Assembly: GCF_003234965.1 (NCBI RefSeq)
Contig: NZ_QKVK01000006.1
Span: forward strand, 62,001-126,000
Direction: 5' to 3'
DNA: 64,000 nucleotides
Source of the DNA: Aestuariivirga litoralis
Lineage (GTDB): Bacteria; Pseudomonadota; Alphaproteobacteria; Rhizobiales; Aestuariivirgaceae
How positions within the stretch are numbered: the stretch's first letter is position 1; the number at the start of each line of letters is the position of its first letter. The notes below the pieces were generated by a model that saw nothing but the letters and a program-made list of their open reading frames with translations, did not search any database and had not been told where the DNA came from. Shown in pieces: positions 7,874-17,913 of the stretch. Position numbers and translations under genes: made by a program.

Positions 7874-10762
7874 ATGGGCAGCAAGATGCTCATCGATGCC
7901 AGCCACCCCGAAGAGACCCGCGTCGTGGTCCTCAAGGGCAACCGCATCGAGGAATTCGATTTCGAAAGCGCTGCACGCAAGCAGCTGAAGGGCAATATCT
8001 ACCTCGCCAAGGTGACGCGCGTTGAGCCGTCGCTGCAGGCGGCCTTCATCGAGTATGGCGGCAACCGCCATGGCTTCCTCGCCTTCTCGGAAATCCACCC
8101 CGACTATTACCAGATCCCGCTTGCCGACCGGCTGGCGCTCCTCGCCGCCGAGGAAGAGGAGCACGCCCGCGAGGCCGAGGACGAGGACGACGAGGGCGAG
8201 GGCAATGGCCGCCGCCGTGGCCGTGGCCGCGACCGTGACCGGGGCCGCGAACGCGGACGCGGCGGACGCCGCGGCGAGGAGAACACCGAAGGCGGTGTCG
8301 AGGAAATCTCCGAGCCCGAATATGCCGAGGATGCCGAGGCGGCCGGAGACGACTCCTTCGCCGAGGATCACGCCCCCGAGACCAATGAAGAGGAGAGCCC
8401 GGAGTCGCATGTCCTCGACATGAGCGAGTCCGAGGTGATCGAGGGCGAAGCCGTCGAATACCACGACGAGTCCGACGATGACGGCGACGACACGCCGCCG
8501 CGCGCCGAGCCGATGTCGACGAACCATGAGGACCCCTCGGTGTCGGAGCCGGTCGAGGCCGGCGCCGAGTCCGCCGAGGCCGAGGCCCAGATCGAGGCCC
8601 GCCTTGCCGAACCCATGGCCGATGCGCCGAGCGAGGCCGAGATCGAGGCCGCGGCCCCTGCCCCGTCGATCCAGCACGGCATGCCGGGCGAACTGGGCAA
8701 CGGCATCGAGGAAGTGGGCGAGGACCCGGAGGCGGTCCGCGTCGAGGAGATCGGTGCCGAGGACGCGCTCGAGGAAGTGCCGCAGCGCCGCCGCAAGGTG
8801 CAGCGCAAGCAGTACAAGATCCAGGAAGTGATCAAGCGCCGCCAGGTGATCCTGGTGCAGGTCGTGAAGGAAGAGCGCGGCAACAAGGGTGCTGCCCTCA
8901 CCACCTATCTCTCGCTCGCCGGCCGCTATTGCGTGCTGATGCCAAACACCGCGAGGGGTGGCGGCATCTCCCGCAAGATCACCGACTCAGGCGACCGCCG
9001 CCGCCTGAAGGAGATGGTGAAGGAGATCGAGGTGCCGCAGGGCATGGGCCTCATCGTCCGCACCGCGGGCGCCCAGCGCACCAAGACCGAGATCAAGCGC
9101 GACTACGACTACCTGCTCCGCCTGTGGGAGAGTGTCCGCGACCTGACGCTGAAGAGCCAGGCGCCGGCGCTGGTCTACGAGGAAGGCAGCCTGGTGAAGC
9201 GGGCGATCCGCGACCTTTACACCAAGGACGTCGACGAGGTGATCGTCGAGGGCGACGAGGCATACCGTGAAGTGAAGGACTTCATGAAGATGCTGATGCC
9301 CAGCCACGCCAAGAACGTGAAGCCCTACAAGGACTCGCGGCCCCTGTTCTCGCGCTACCAGGCGGAGAGCCAGCTCGACGCACTCTATTCGCCCACCGTC
9401 ACGCTGCCGTCGGGCGGCTACATGGTGATCAACCAGACGGAAGCGCTGGTGTCGGTCGACATCAACTCCGGCAAGGCGACGCGCGAGCACAACATCGAGG
9501 ACACGGCCTACAAGACCAACCTCGAGGCGGCCGACGAAATCGCCCGCCAGCTGCGCCTGCGCGACCTCGCGGGCCTTGTTGTCATCGACTTCATCGACAT
9601 GGAGGAGAAGCGCAACAACCGCAACGTCGAGCGCCGCCTGAAGGATGCGCTGAAGAACGACCGCGCGCGCATCCAGGTTGGCCATATCAGCCATTTCGGC
9701 CTGCTCGAAATGTCGCGCCAGCGGCTGCGTCCCGGCCTGCTCGAGGGGTCCTCGCGCACCTGCCCGCACTGCGAGGGCCGTGGTGTGGTGCGCTCGATCT
9801 CGTCCTGCGGCCTCTCGGTGCTCCGCGCGATCGAGGAGCATCTCATCGCCAGGAAGCCAGAAAATCTCACGGTGCGCTGCACCCGCGAGATCGCCTTCTA
9901 CATCCTGAACGAGAAGCGCGACAACCTGCTGACCATCGAGACCACCTACGGCATCTCGGTGTTCGTGACGCCGAGCGATGACCTCAAGGGCTCGCAGGCG
10001 CTGATCGAGCGCGCGCCCGAGCGCAACATCCCGCCGCGCAAGGTGATGGCGGCCCCGGTCCGCATCGACTCCGCCTTCGAGGAGGAGGACGAGGAGGTCG
10101 AGGCCGAGGAGACCGAGGGCGAGGCCGAGGACGAGAACGGCGCGGACGAGTCGAACGAGGCCTCGGGCGAGGAACGCCAGAACGGCAATGGCGAGCGCGA
10201 GGGGGGTGACCGCGAGGGCGGGCGCCGCCGCCGCCGCCGTCGTGGCCGCCGCGGCGGACGTGGCCGTGACGAGCAGCCCTCGCAGAACGCGCAGGGCGGG
10301 GACGTGCCCGGGCTTGGCGAGCAGCCTGATTTCGACTCCGATGAAGAAGGTGAGGCCGACGAAAGCCTGAGCGAGGCAGGCGACGAGAGTGCCGTGGCCC
10401 GTGTGGGCGGCGAGGAGCCGTCGGAAGACGGCGAGCGTCCGCGCCGTGGCCGCGGCCGCCGCGACCGCTGGGGCCGCAACCGCGACCGCGACCGCGGCGA
10501 CCGGCCGCGCGGCGATGACCGGCCTCCGCGCGAGGCGCCCTCGGAGATCGCTGCAGATGCGGCGGCGGAGGCAGACGATGCACCCGCTTCCGAACCGGCC
10601 CCGGCCGCGGTCGAAACCCGCGCCCCGGCGTCCGAGCCCGTGGCTGCAGCGCAGCCCGTGGCAGAGGCCCCTGCCGAGCCGGTGCGGCGCTGGCAGCCCC
10701 CTGCCCCGACCGTGACTCCCGCCGCCGTGGAGCGCAAGTCCGGCTGGTGGAGCAAGCGCTGA
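7874..10762 (+). CDS. rne: Ribonuclease E
   Basis: The 962-residue endoribonuclease initiates mRNA decay and processes rRNA and tRNA, and scaffolds the degradosome. The S1 RNA-binding domain starts near residue 38 (GNIYLAKVTRVEPSLQAAF). It is interrupted at about residues 92-310 by a very acidic and Arg-rich insertion, then resumes at YKIQEVIKRRQVILVQV. The DNase I-like catalytic core has VSVDINSGKAT and VVIDFIDM. The zinc-link is CPHC (C630, C633). The C-terminal 270 residues are low-complexity, with acidic runs, Arg-rich blocks (RRRRRRGRR) that likely bind RNA, and a Pro/Ala tail ending in GWWSKR. An S1 insertion is typical of alphaproteobacterial RNase E. Confidence 0.96.
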   Translation: MGSKMLIDASHPEETRVVVLKGNRIEEFDFESAARKQLKGNIYLAKVTRVEPSLQAAFIEYGGNRHGFLAFSEIHPDYYQIPLADRLALLAAEEEEHAREAEDEDDEGEGNGRRRGRGRDRDRGRERGRGGRRGEENTEGGVEEISEPEYAEDAEAAGDDSFAEDHAPETNEEESPESHVLDMSESEVIEGEAVEYHDESDDDGDDTPPRAEPMSTNHEDPSVSEPVEAGAESAEAEAQIEARLAEPMADAPSEAEIEAAAPAPSIQHGMPGELGNGIEEVGEDPEAVRVEEIGAEDALEEVPQRRRKVQRKQYKIQEVIKRRQVILVQVVKEERGNKGAALTTYLSLAGRYCVLMPNTARGGGISRKITDSGDRRRLKEMVKEIEVPQGMGLIVRTAGAQRTKTEIKRDYDYLLRLWESVRDLTLKSQAPALVYEEGSLVKRAIRDLYTKDVDEVIVEGDEAYREVKDFMKMLMPSHAKNVKPYKDSRPLFSRYQAESQLDALYSPTVTLPSGGYMVINQTEALVSVDINSGKATREHNIEDTAYKTNLEAADEIARQLRLRDLAGLVVIDFIDMEEKRNNRNVERRLKDALKNDRARIQVGHISHFGLLEMSRQRLRPGLLEGSSRTCPHCEGRGVVRSISSCGLSVLRAIEEHLIARKPENLTVRCTREIAFYILNEKRDNLLTIETTYGISVFVTPSDDLKGSQALIERAPERNIPPRKVMAAPVRIDSAFEEEDEEVEAEETEGEAEDENGADESNEASGEERQNGNGEREGGDREGGRRRRRRRGRRGGRGRDEQPSQNAQGGDVPGLGEQPDFDSDEEGEADESLSEAGDESAVARVGGEEPSEDGERPRRGRGRRDRWGRNRDRDRGDRPRGDDRPPREAPSEIAADAAAEADDAPASEPAPAAVETRAPASEPVAAAQPVAEAPAEPVRRWQPPAPTVTPAAVERKSGWWSKR

Positions 10763-10773
10763 GGTTACAAATT

Positions 10774-10800
10774 GGTCAGCCGGTGCGAAGCCGGCTGACC
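10774..10800 (+). terminator. Hairpin after rne
   Basis: A perfect 10-bp inverted repeat (GGTCAGCCGG at 10774-10783, CCGGCTGACC at 10791-10800, loop TGCGAAG) lies 11 bases after the rne stop. Only a short, poor T-tract follows, so termination may be partial or the hairpin may protect the 3' end. Confidence 0.6.
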
Positions 10801-10866
10801 TTCCTGCCGCGAGCCTCAAACTCGCCTCATTCTCGCCCGATGGACGGGCAGAGAGGCGGACGATCC

Positions 10867-12255
10867 ATGCACAAGACCGGTTTCCTTCACCGCGCGACAG
10901 CCTGGCTGATGGCACTGCTCATCGCCGTGCTGGGCATTGGCTTCGACGGTGCCATGGCGCAGACGAAGCGGGCCGCCAAGGGGCCGCCGATGATCCGCGA
11001 TGCCGAGATCGAGGGGCTGCTGCGGCTCTATACGCGGCCGATCTTCAAGGCCGCCGGCATCAATCCCAAGGCGGTGACCGTCTATGTGCTGAACGACCAC
11101 CGCATCAATGCCTTCGTGGCAGGTGGCCAGCGCATCTTCATCAATACCGGCCTGATCCTGCAGTCCGACACGCCCAATGACGTGATCGGCGTGCTGGCCC
11201 ACGAGACCGGCCACATCGCCGGCGGCCACCTGGCGCGCATGGGCGTCGAGATCGACTCCGCCAACTACACCAAGATCATCGGCATGCTGCTGGGGCTTGC
11301 CACCATCGCCGGCGGCGTGGCCGCGGGCAACGCCGAGGTGGCGCAGGCCGGACAGGGCGTGATGATGGGCTCCAACAGCCTCGCCCAGCGCAACTTCCTC
11401 ACCTATGCCCGCGGCATGGAGGCCTCGGCCGACCAGGCGGCGCTGAAGTTCCTCAATGCCACGCACCAGTCGGCGCGCGGCATGATCCACCTGTTCGAGA
11501 AGCTGGCGAGCGAGAACATCGCGATCCTGGCCGACGTCGACCCCTATGTCATGTCGCATCCCATGCCGATGGACCGCATCCGCTTCCTCGAGGAAGAGGC
11601 CAAGAAGTCGCCCTACTGGGACGCCAAGGACCCGCCGGCACTGATCCTGCGCCACCAGCTGGTGCAGGCCAAGCTGACGGGTTTCATCGGCGGCCCGCAG
11701 GCGGTGATGCAGAAATATCCCTCCTCCGACCAGTCGATGCCGGCACGCTATGCCCGGGCCATCGCCATGTTCCGCCGCGGCGACATCCAGAACGCCCTTC
11801 CGATCATCGACGGGCTGATCAAGGAGCTGCCGGAGAACCCCTATTTCTGGGAGCTGAAGGCCCAGGCGCTGCTGGAGAACGGCCGCGCCGCCGAAGCCGC
11901 CGTGCCGGTGAAGAAGGCGCTGGAACTGCTGCCCAGCAACGGGCTGATCCAGATCCTCGCGGCCCAGGCCTATATCGACACCGAAAAGCCCGCCAACGCC
12001 AAGGAGGCGATCAAGCTGCTGCGCCAGGCACAGCGCACCGAGGGCCAGACCCCCGAAACCTACCGCCTGCTGGCCAGGGCCTATGCCCAGACCGGCGACG
12101 TGCCGCGCGCCGAACTGGCCACCGCCGAGGCCGCCCTGCTGATGGGCGACCGGAAGCTGGCCCTGGAAAAGGCCCGCGCCGCCCAGGCCGCCTTCAAGAC
12201 CGGAACACCGGAATGGATCCGGGCCAGCGACGTGATCAGCTTCGCCAGCCGCTGA
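10867..12255 (+). CDS. M48 family zinc metalloprotease with C-terminal TPR region (BepA-like)
   Basis: A 462-residue exported protease. A signal peptide (ending near GAMAQ) is followed by an M48 peptidase domain with HETGH (in VLAHETGHIAGGH) and a downstream EASAD segment that supplies the third zinc ligand. The C-terminal 180 residues are Ala/Leu-rich helical repeats of TPR type. BepA-like proteins police outer-membrane protein assembly, degrading misfolded LptD/BamA substrates. The ATG at 10867 is preferred because GAGAGGCGGA precedes it and a signal peptide starts there. It is followed by a DsbA-like gene, suggesting envelope-protein quality control as a shared theme. Confidence 0.9.
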   Translation: MHKTGFLHRATAWLMALLIAVLGIGFDGAMAQTKRAAKGPPMIRDAEIEGLLRLYTRPIFKAAGINPKAVTVYVLNDHRINAFVAGGQRIFINTGLILQSDTPNDVIGVLAHETGHIAGGHLARMGVEIDSANYTKIIGMLLGLATIAGGVAAGNAEVAQAGQGVMMGSNSLAQRNFLTYARGMEASADQAALKFLNATHQSARGMIHLFEKLASENIAILADVDPYVMSHPMPMDRIRFLEEEAKKSPYWDAKDPPALILRHQLVQAKLTGFIGGPQAVMQKYPSSDQSMPARYARAIAMFRRGDIQNALPIIDGLIKELPENPYFWELKAQALLENGRAAEAAVPVKKALELLPSNGLIQILAAQAYIDTEKPANAKEAIKLLRQAQRTEGQTPETYRLLARAYAQTGDVPRAELATAEAALLMGDRKLALEKARAAQAAFKTGTPEWIRASDVISFASR

Positions 12256-12317
12256 CGCGATGGACTGAATCGCCGCGTTGCGGCAAAGAGTGACCCGAAC
12301 AAAGAGGACGATACCCG

Positions 12318-13076
12318 ATGACCTTCCGCCTCCGCCTCGCCGCCGCCGCGGCTGCCCTGCTGGCGCTGACGCCCATGGCCTTCGCCGACGCGAGCTTCAA
12401 CGATGCCCAGAAGAAGGAGATCGGCGAGATCGTCCGCCAGTACCTGCTGGAAAACCCGGAGGTGCTGCTCGACGTCTCTAAGGCGCTCGAGGCCAGGCAG
12501 CAGCAGCAGGAAGAGGAACAGCGCACCGCCGTGCTGAAATCCAGCGCCAAGGAGATCTTCCACTCGCCCAACGACTATGTGGCGGGCAACCCCAAGGGCG
12601 ACGTCACCATCGTCGAGTTCTTCGACTACAACTGCGGCTGGTGCAAGAAGGGCTTCCCCGAGGTGATGAGCCTCATCGAGCAGGACAAGAACCTGCGCTT
12701 CGTGCTGAAGGAATTCCCGATTTTCGGCGGCGACTCCGACTATGCCGCCATGGCCGCCATCGCCGCCAAGAAGCAGAACAAGTACTGGGAGCTGCACCAG
12801 GCGATGTTCCAGCACGAGGGCAAGATCACCAAGGAGGCGGTGGACGAGCTTGCCACCAAGCACGGGATCGACCTGGCCAAGCTCAAGGCAGACATGAAGG
12901 ACCCCTCCGTCGCCCAGGAACTGGCAGACAACCACCAGCTCGCCCAGTCGCTGGCGATCAACGGCACGCCCGGCTTCATCATCGACGACAAGGTCTCGCC
13001 CGGCTACCTGCCGGCCGACAGCCTGGCCCAGATCATCGACGAGGTGCGCAAGAAGGGCGGCTGCACGCTCTGCTGA
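12318..13076 (+). CDS. DsbA/ScsC-like periplasmic thiol-disulfide oxidoreductase
   Basis: A 252-residue thioredoxin-fold protein. A signal peptide (to about residue 23) is followed by a Gln/Glu-rich helical segment (about 28-70) resembling the N-terminal domain of ScsC-type proteins, which can mediate oligomerisation. The active site is C106-G-W-C109 and the cis-proline loop is NGTPGFII. Two more cysteines lie at the extreme C-terminus (GGCTLC). It probably oxidises or isomerises disulfides in exported proteins. The gene lies 62 bases after the M48 protease gene and 79 bases before aroQ. Confidence 0.9.
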   Translation: MTFRLRLAAAAAALLALTPMAFADASFNDAQKKEIGEIVRQYLLENPEVLLDVSKALEARQQQQEEEQRTAVLKSSAKEIFHSPNDYVAGNPKGDVTIVEFFDYNCGWCKKGFPEVMSLIEQDKNLRFVLKEFPIFGGDSDYAAMAAIAAKKQNKYWELHQAMFQHEGKITKEAVDELATKHGIDLAKLKADMKDPSVAQELADNHQLAQSLAINGTPGFIIDDKVSPGYLPADSLAQIIDEVRKKGGCTLC

Positions 13077-13155
13077 GGCAGCGGGCGAGGCTGCTTCCAA
13101 CCGCCGCGGCGAAGGCCTATAACCGGCCGGATGCCCTGGGGAATCGTGGGGGACG

Positions 13156-13605
13156 ATGAAACCTGTCTTTGTGCTGAATGGCCCGAACCTGAACCTGCTG
13201 GGCCTCCGGGAACCGGCCATCTACGGCACGGCGACGCTGAAGGACGTGGCGGCACGCTGCCATGCCCATGCGGCAACGCTCGGCCTCGCGGTCGACTTCC
13301 GCCAGAGCAACCACGAAGGCGAACTCGTGTCCTGGGTTCACGAGGCACGGGACGGGGCCTGCGGCATTGCCATCAATGCCGGGGCCTATACCCACACCTC
13401 CGTGGCGCTGCACGACGCGCTGAAGGCAGCCGACCTGCCATCGGTCGAACTGCATCTCTCCAACGTGCACAAGCGTGAGGCGTTCCGCCACCACAGCTTC
13501 CTCGCCCCCGCCGTCACCGGCGTCATCTGCGGCTTCGGCGTCGAGAGCTACGTGCTCGCGCTGAGCGCGCTCCATTCACTCGTTTCAGCCAACAAGAAGG
13601 GTTGA
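13156..13605 (+). CDS. aroQ: Type II 3-dehydroquinate dehydratase
   Basis: A 149-residue enzyme of the dodecameric type II family that dehydrates 3-dehydroquinate to 3-dehydroshikimate in the shikimate pathway. LNGPNLNLLGLREPAIYG carries the conserved N-terminal strand and the catalytic tyrosine; NHEGELVSW, NAGAYTHTSVALHDAL and VELHLSN are the other signature segments. A GGGGGA ribosome site precedes the ATG. It is three bases upstream of accB, and aroQ-accB-accC is a common alphaproteobacterial operon. Confidence 0.97.
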   Translation: MKPVFVLNGPNLNLLGLREPAIYGTATLKDVAARCHAHAATLGLAVDFRQSNHEGELVSWVHEARDGACGIAINAGAYTHTSVALHDALKAADLPSVELHLSNVHKREAFRHHSFLAPAVTGVICGFGVESYVLALSALHSLVSANKKG

Positions 13606-13608
13606 CCA

Positions 13609-14103
13609 ATGCCCCCGTCGAAGAAGGCATCTGCCAAATCCACTCTCACCGATCCCGATCTCGAGCTGATCGCCAGCCTTGCCGAGATCCTGAACGACAC
13701 CGGCCTGAGCGAGATCGAGCTCGACCGCAAGGGAACCAAGTTCCGCGTGGCCAAGCAGGTGACGGCGGTTGCCAGCATAGCTTCGGCACCACCCGCCCCG
13801 GTGGTCCATGCCCATGCCGCGCCGGTGCATGAGGCGCCCGCTGCCCCCGCCAAGGCCAGCGGCGACCACCCGGGCACGGTGAAGTCGCCCATGGTGGGCA
13901 CCGTCTACATGGCGCCCTCGCCCGGTGCCGCCAACTTCATCGAGATCGGTTCGACGGTGAAGGAAGGCCAGACCCTCCTCATCATCGAGGCGATGAAGAC
14001 GATGAACCAGATCCATGCGCCGCGCTCCGGCAAGGTCACCGCGATCTATGTCGAGAACGGCCATCCGGTCGAATACGGCGAACCCCTCGTGGCGATCGAG
14101 TAG
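13609..14103 (+). CDS. accB: Acetyl-CoA carboxylase biotin carboxyl carrier protein
   Basis: A 164-residue subunit of acetyl-CoA carboxylase, the first committed step of fatty-acid synthesis. The N-terminal 60 residues are a helical assembly region. A Pro/Ala/His linker (about 65-85) precedes the C-terminal biotinyl domain, with the biotinylation motif EAMKTMNQI. The start follows an AAGGG ribosome site that overlaps the end of aroQ. accC follows after four bases, so the two are translated together. Confidence 0.97.
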   Translation: MPPSKKASAKSTLTDPDLELIASLAEILNDTGLSEIELDRKGTKFRVAKQVTAVASIASAPPAPVVHAHAAPVHEAPAAPAKASGDHPGTVKSPMVGTVYMAPSPGAANFIEIGSTVKEGQTLLIIEAMKTMNQIHAPRSGKVTAIYVENGHPVEYGEPLVAIE

Positions 14104-14107
14104 GACC

Positions 14108-15451
14108 ATGTTCGACAAGGTCCTCATCGCCAACCGGGGTGAAATCGCACTCCGCGTGTTGCGCGCCTGCCGCGAACTCGGCATCCAGACGGTGGCCGTG
14201 CACTCGACCGCCGACGCCGATGCCATGCATGTGCGGCTCGCCGACGAGAGCGTTTGCATCGGCCCGCCGCCGGCGCGCGACAGCTATCTCAACATCCCCG
14301 CCATCGTCGCGGCCTGCGAGATCACCGGTGCTGAAGCCGTGCACCCGGGCTATGGCTTCCTCTCCGAGAATGCGCGCTTTGCCGACATCCTGACCGAGCA
14401 CGGCATCAAGTTCATCGGCCCTTCGGCGGAGCACATCCGCATCATGGGCGACAAGATCACGGCAAAGCTGACGGCGCAGGAACTGGGCATCCCCGTGGTG
14501 CCGGGATCCGAAGGCGGCGTCAACGACATCGACGAAGCCAAGCGCGTGGCCAGGGACATCGGTTATCCGGTCATCATCAAGGCCACCGCCGGTGGCGGCG
14601 GGCGCGGCATGAAGGTGGCGCGCAGCGAGGCCGACCTCGAGATCGCCATGAGCACGGCACAGTCGGAGGCCAAGGCCGCCTTCGGCAATGGCGACGTCTA
14701 TATCGAGAAATATCTCGAGAAGCCGCGCCACATCGAGATCCAGGTGCTGGGCGACGGCAAGGGCCGCGCGGTGCACCTGGGCGAGCGCGACTGCTCGCTG
14801 CAGCGGCGCCACCAGAAGATCTGGGAAGAGGCGCATTCGCCTGCCCTCAACGCGCACCAGCGTGACGAGATCGGCAGCCGCGTGGCACGCGCCATGGAGA
14901 AGCTCGGCTATGAGGGCGTGGGCACCATCGAGTTCCTCTATGAGAATGGCGAGTTCTACTTCATCGAGATGAACACCCGCCTGCAGGTGGAGCACCCGGT
15001 GACGGAAGCGATCACCGGCCTCGACCTGGTGCAGGAGCAGCTGCGCGTCGCCTCGGGCGCCGACCTAGCCTATACGCAGTCGGACATTTCCTTCTCCGGC
15101 CACGCCATCGAGTGCCGCATCAATGCCGAGAACCCGACGACCTTCGCGCCCTCGCCGGGCCGGGTGGACGCGGTGCACTTCCCCGGCGGCCTTGGCGTGC
15201 GCGTCGACTCGGCTCTCTATGCCGGCTATCGCATCCCGCCCTATTATGACAGCCTGATCGGCAAGCTGATCGTGTCCGGCAAGAGCCGCACCGAATGCAT
15301 GATGCGCCTGAAGCGCGCGCTGAGCGAATTCGTGGTGGAAGGCATCGAGACCACCATTCCGCTGTTCCAGCAGCTCCTGGCCGAACCCGACATCATCGAC
15401 GGCCATTACGACATCCACTGGCTGGAGCATTACCTCGCCCGCCAGGCGTGA
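14108..15451 (+). CDS. accC: Acetyl-CoA carboxylase, biotin carboxylase subunit
   Basis: A 447-residue ATP-grasp enzyme that carboxylates the biotin on AccB using bicarbonate and ATP. It begins [20 protein letters not shown], has the Gly-rich ATP loop [12 protein letters not shown], the biotin-carboxylase motif [14 protein letters not shown] and the C-terminal biotin-carboxylase domain. The ATG at 14108 is the normal family start; the open frame extends upstream into accB but without homology. Its stop overlaps the aat start by one base (TGATG). Confidence 0.97.
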   Translation: MFDKVLIANRGEIALRVLRACRELGIQTVAVHSTADADAMHVRLADESVCIGPPPARDSYLNIPAIVAACEITGAEAVHPGYGFLSENARFADILTEHGIKFIGPSAEHIRIMGDKITAKLTAQELGIPVVPGSEGGVNDIDEAKRVARDIGYPVIIKATAGGGGRGMKVARSEADLEIAMSTAQSEAKAAFGNGDVYIEKYLEKPRHIEIQVLGDGKGRAVHLGERDCSLQRRHQKIWEEAHSPALNAHQRDEIGSRVARAMEKLGYEGVGTIEFLYENGEFYFIEMNTRLQVEHPVTEAITGLDLVQEQLRVASGADLAYTQSDISFSGHAIECRINAENPTTFAPSPGRVDAVHFPGGLGVRVDSALYAGYRIPPYYDSLIGKLIVSGKSRTECMMRLKRALSEFVVEGIETTIPLFQQLLAEPDIIDGHYDIHWLEHYLARQA

Positions 15452-16110
15452 TGAGCTCGATCACGCCACAGATCCTGCTGCGCGCCTATGCGGCGGGCAT
15501 CTTTCCGATGGCGGAAAGTGCCGAGGACAATGCGCTCTACTGGGTCGAACCGGAGGAGCGCGGGATCATCCCGCTCGACGGACTGAAGATCTCGCATTCG
15601 CTGCGCAAGACAGTGCGGCGGAAGATCTTCGAGGTGAGCGTCGACCGCGACTTCCCCGCCGTCATCGCCGCCTGTGCGGCGAAAACGCCGGAGCGGCGCT
15701 CGACCTGGATCAACGGCCGCATCAAGGCGCTCTATACGCAGCTTCACCGCATGGGCTGCTGCCACAGCGTGGAATGCCGGGTCGATGGCGAGCTGGTGGG
15801 CGGGCTCTATGGCGTGCGCATCGGTTCGGTGTTCTTTGGCGAGAGCATGTTCTCGCGCGCCACGGATGCCTCGAAGGTGGCGCTGGTGCACCTGGTGGCG
15901 CGGCTCAACCGCGGCGGCTTCGGCCTTCTCGATGCGCAGTTCGTGAACCCTCACCTCGAGCGGCTGGGCGCCGTCGCCATGCCGCGCGCCGAATATCACA
16001 GGATCATGGAACCGCTGCTCGACCGCGACGCCGACTTCCTCGCCTTCCGGCAGGATGACGACGCGGAGGCCGTTCTGGCCTGGGCCACCACGCCTCAGTC
16101 TTCCGGCTGA
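15451..16110 (+). CDS. aat: Leucyl/phenylalanyl-tRNA--protein transferase
   Basis: A 219-residue enzyme that adds Leu or Phe to the N-terminus of proteins with Arg or Lys ends, marking them for ClpS/ClpAP degradation. The sequences [49 protein letters not shown] and [16 protein letters not shown] are the family hallmarks. The ATG shares a base with the accC stop. Its 3' end overlaps the convergent DUF2155 gene by 16 bases. Confidence 0.96.
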   Translation: MSSITPQILLRAYAAGIFPMAESAEDNALYWVEPEERGIIPLDGLKISHSLRKTVRRKIFEVSVDRDFPAVIAACAAKTPERRSTWINGRIKALYTQLHRMGCCHSVECRVDGELVGGLYGVRIGSVFFGESMFSRATDASKVALVHLVARLNRGGFGLLDAQFVNPHLERLGAVAMPRAEYHRIMEPLLDRDADFLAFRQDDDAEAVLAWATTPQSSG

Positions 16111-16553
16111 TCTTCCTTCGGCTTGTCCGGCTGGCCACCGGCATCGGCCGCAGGGGCCGTTTCGACGGCGGGCGGCGGGGCGTTGGGATCACGGCAGCCG
16201 GTGAGCCACACGTCATAGGTGGCGTGTTCCATGGCATTGAGGCCGGGGCTTTCGGCGAACATCCAGCCGGAGAAGATGGGCTTGCGCGTCTTGTCGGCCT
16301 CGACCTGGTCGACCTTCACGAAACTGGTGGTCTTGGGTTCCTCGGTGACGGGGCGCGTGTAGCACACCTCGGGCCTCACGATCACGCCGCCGAACTGGCG
16401 CTCCTCGCCGATCGGGATCTCGAAGGTGGTGGTGACGCCGGTGATCTTGTCCAGCCCCGCGAAGAGCGCGATCGGGTTGGCGGTGCGATCCGCCATGGCC
16501 GGACTGCTGGCCGCCAACGACGCCATCAGGGTGGCGAGCAACCTGCGGATCAT
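16095..16553 (-). CDS. DUF2155 domain-containing periplasmic protein
   Basis: A 152-residue protein with a signal peptide ([21 protein letters not shown]). The DUF2155 domain includes [19 protein letters not shown] and [18 protein letters not shown], with two cysteines that could form a disulfide. A Pro/Ala/Glu-rich tail follows. The function of the family is unknown. In alphaproteobacteria it is regularly found next to aat and NDUFA12, as here. Its ATG overlaps the stop of the methyltransferase gene (ATGA). Confidence 0.88.
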   Translation of the reverse strand: MIRRLLATLMASLAASSPAMADRTANPIALFAGLDKITGVTTTFEIPIGEERQFGGVIVRPEVCYTRPVTEEPKTTSFVKVDQVEADKTRKPIFSGWMFAESPGLNAMEHATYDVWLTGCRDPNAPPPAVETAPAADAGGQPDKPKEDQPED

Positions 16554-17317
16554 GGCTTCACCGCCTCGACGCGCAGCCGCACATAATCCGCCGTCCAGTT
16601 GCCCTCGGCGTCGCACAGCGCCGGGCGCAGGAGATCCACGGTTTCTGCCAGCGCCTGCTGCGCGTTTGCGCCGAACTGCGCGAAGAACGGCTTGCGGAAC
16701 AGCATGAGCCAGCCCTCGATGCCGGTCTTCAGCACGACCGGCCTGGGAATGAGGGCAATGCGGCTGACGCTGAAGCCATGGCGCTCCAGCACCGCCTGGT
16801 AGACCTGCGGCGCGGGAAAGTACCACGGGTTGGCCAGCGCAAGGTCGCCGCCGCGGCTCAGGCCCACGGCCCGCATGGCGGTGACGATGGCCGCCACATT
16901 GCCATGGCCGCCGAACTCCGCCACGAAGCGGCCGCCCGGCTTCAGCGCACGGGCGATGCCGGCGACGACGTCATCGGCCTGCGGCATCCAGTGCAGCGCG
17001 GCATTTGAAAACACGGCATCGAATTCGGGCCCGAAGGCGAGGGCCTCGCCGTCCATGAGGCGTGCATCGAGGCCGCGGGCCTGGGCCGCCGCGATGAAAT
17101 CCGCGCTCGAATCGACACCGACCACATCGACGCCGCGGTCACGCAATTCGGCGGTCAGCACCCCATCGCCGCAACCGACATCGAGAATGCGCTCGCCTGC
17201 CCGGGGCGCCAGCCAATCGACCACTCCCGACGCAAGGTCGGACACGAAGCGCGCGTGGGTGTCATATGACCCGGCGGACCATTGCTGGAGGCGCGGATCG
17301 GGGCGGGCCTCCGCCAT
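16550..17317 (-). CDS. Class I SAM-dependent methyltransferase
   Basis: A 255-residue Rossmann-fold methyltransferase. Motif I is ILDVGCGDGVLTAEL, motif II includes VDVVGVDSS, and FDAVFSNAALHWMPQ resembles trans-aconitate methyltransferases and related small-molecule enzymes. The substrate is unknown. Translation most likely starts at the ATG at 17317, whose first base is the last T of the mlaD stop region (TGATG); a GTG directly before it is possible. It lies in an apparent operon from NDUFA12 through mlaD to DUF2155. Confidence 0.85.
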   Translation of the reverse strand: MAEARPDPRLQQWSAGSYDTHARFVSDLASGVVDWLAPRAGERILDVGCGDGVLTAELRDRGVDVVGVDSSADFIAAAQARGLDARLMDGEALAFGPEFDAVFSNAALHWMPQADDVVAGIARALKPGGRFVAEFGGHGNVAAIVTAMRAVGLSRGGDLALANPWYFPAPQVYQAVLERHGFSVSRIALIPRPVVLKTGIEGWLMLFRKPFFAQFGANAQQALAETVDLLRPALCDAEGNWTADYVRLRVEAVKP

Positions 17318-17850
17318 CACGGGGTCTGGGTGTCGGTGGCGGGCACGCCCTGCTCCGGGGTGCCCTGGTCGCCATCGGTGCTGGTTGCCGGAGGCTGGTC
17401 CCCCGGACCCTTGTTGGCGAACATCGCCTGGCTGATGAGCGACCAGATGTCGACCGCGCCTTGCGTGTTGGAGATGACCCCACCATCGGCGAGCATGGTT
17501 TCCGACCCGCCCTGCTCCAGCGCGATGAACTTGGAGCCGAGCAGGCCCTCGGAAGTGACCTTGGCGGTGGCGTCGTCGGTGAGCTTCACCTTGGGATCGA
17601 GTTCCATGACCGTGTTGGCCTGGAAATTCTCGGTGTTGAGGGTGAAGTCGACGACCGAGCCGATCTTGACGCCGGCCACCCGCACGTCGGTGCCGACGCT
17701 GACGCCTTCGGCATTGTCGAATTCGGCGCTGACGCGATAGGCGCCGGAGGCATGGCCCTTGCCCGAGGTCTGGTAGGCAAAGAAGAAGAAGGCCGCCGCA
17801 ATGAGAATCACCGCCGCGCCGATCAGGGTTTCAACCGTCGAATTCTTCAC
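17317..17850 (-). CDS. mlaD: MlaD-type phospholipid transport substrate-binding protein
   Basis: A 177-residue MCE-domain protein with one N-terminal membrane anchor (TLIGAAVILIAAAFFFFAYQ). The MCE domain has the typical YRVSAEFDNAEGVSVGTDVRVAGVKIGSV pattern (shown in parts: VSVGTDVRVAGVKIG). MlaD hexamers bind lipid for the MlaFEDB ABC transporter, which keeps outer-membrane asymmetry. The ABC partners MlaE and MlaF are not nearby. The tail is Pro/Thr/Gln-rich. It lies 63 bases after the NDUFA12 gene. Confidence 0.92.
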   Translation of the reverse strand: MKNSTVETLIGAAVILIAAAFFFFAYQTSGKGHASGAYRVSAEFDNAEGVSVGTDVRVAGVKIGSVVDFTLNTENFQANTVMELDPKVKLTDDATAKVTSEGLLGSKFIALEQGGSETMLADGGVISNTQGAVDIWSLISQAMFANKGPGDQPPATSTDGDQGTPEQGVPATDTQTP

Positions 17851-17913
17851 GCCGCCGCTCCTCTGAAGTCGGGCCGGGCATAATGCAGAACCCCAGCCGA
17901 AATGTGACGGGCC

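Noticed and set aside
7680-7988. 102-codon frame in the rne leader
   Set aside because: It overlaps the rne start in another frame, shows no homology and has a Ser/Arg/Pro-rich composition typical of chance frames.
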